Below are positions 6,326-6,326 of a DNA stretch of 6,326 bases, piece after piece (the first letter of the stretch is position 1; the number at the start of each line of letters is the position of its first letter). Source of the stretch: Promethearchaeota archaeon. GTDB taxonomy: Archaea; Asgardarchaeota; Lokiarchaeia; Sigynarchaeales; SOKP01. A program made the position numbers and the translations under genes. The notes beneath the pieces were generated by a model that was given only the letters and a program-made list of their open reading frames with translations, made no database searches and was not told the origin of the DNA. The stretch lies in the NCBI GenBank assembly GCA_014729315.1, contig WJKD01000112.1:1-6326 (forward strand), in the 5' to 3' direction.

Positions 6326-6326
6326 G

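Noticed and set aside
6321..6326. ATG GAG at the right edge as the start of a third plus-strand gene
   Set aside because: Only two codons are visible. The TATA element and leader found before both pumps are absent at the expected distance, and no third copy of the promoter block is present.

Overview
The window holds two complete, same-strand, tandem paralogous genes for P2-type cation-transporting ATPases of the SERCA-like Ca2+-pump group (940 and 955 residues). They are separated by 250 bases of very AT-rich DNA. No mobile element, CRISPR array or stable RNA gene is visible. Both pumps are intact. Each has the TGES actuator motif, the phosphorylated Asp of the DKTGT motif, the KGAP nucleotide-site lysine, the TGD and GDGxND hinge motifs, and a full set of membrane carboxylate/amide residues matching the two Ca2+ sites of SERCA.

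Likely organism: an AT-rich archaeon, possibly of the Asgard (Loki-like) group. The evidence is indirect. Each gene has a TTTATAAA box about 44 bases upstream of its ATG, which fits an archaeal TATA/BRE promoter with a very short leader. Only a weak AGGA is available as a ribosome-binding site, and gene ends are followed by T-rich tracts. The Asgard suggestion is family resemblance from memory, not a database result; another AT-rich archaeon or a bacterium is not excluded.

Layout: 1-109, AT-rich DNA with no supportable gene; 110-223, promoter and leader of pump 1; 224-3046, pump 1; 3047-3183, T-rich probable terminator and spacer; 3184-3296, a second copy of the same promoter/leader block; 3297-6164, pump 2; 6165-6259, T-rich hairpin/terminator; 6260-6325, possible 3' end of a convergent minus-strand gene. 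The duplicated unit is therefore promoter plus gene, with a period of about 3.07 kb.

The most striking signal is the mosaic divergence between the two copies. Long stretches encoding M1/M2, the actuator domain and most of the nucleotide-binding domain are nearly identical at DNA level. The start of the coding region, the M3 segment with its outside loop, and everything after about residue 606 are old and divergent, with many silent differences. The change at 2041/5114 is abrupt: about 97% identity before it (206 bases counted) and about 57% just after it (120 bases counted). This is the footprint expected of gene conversion that repeatedly homogenises the cytosolic catalytic engine while the ion path, outside loops and C-terminal tail remain distinct. 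Functionally, the two genes probably provide two Ca2+ (or related cation) exporters with the same catalytic core and different membrane or regulatory properties, each from its own near-identical promoter.
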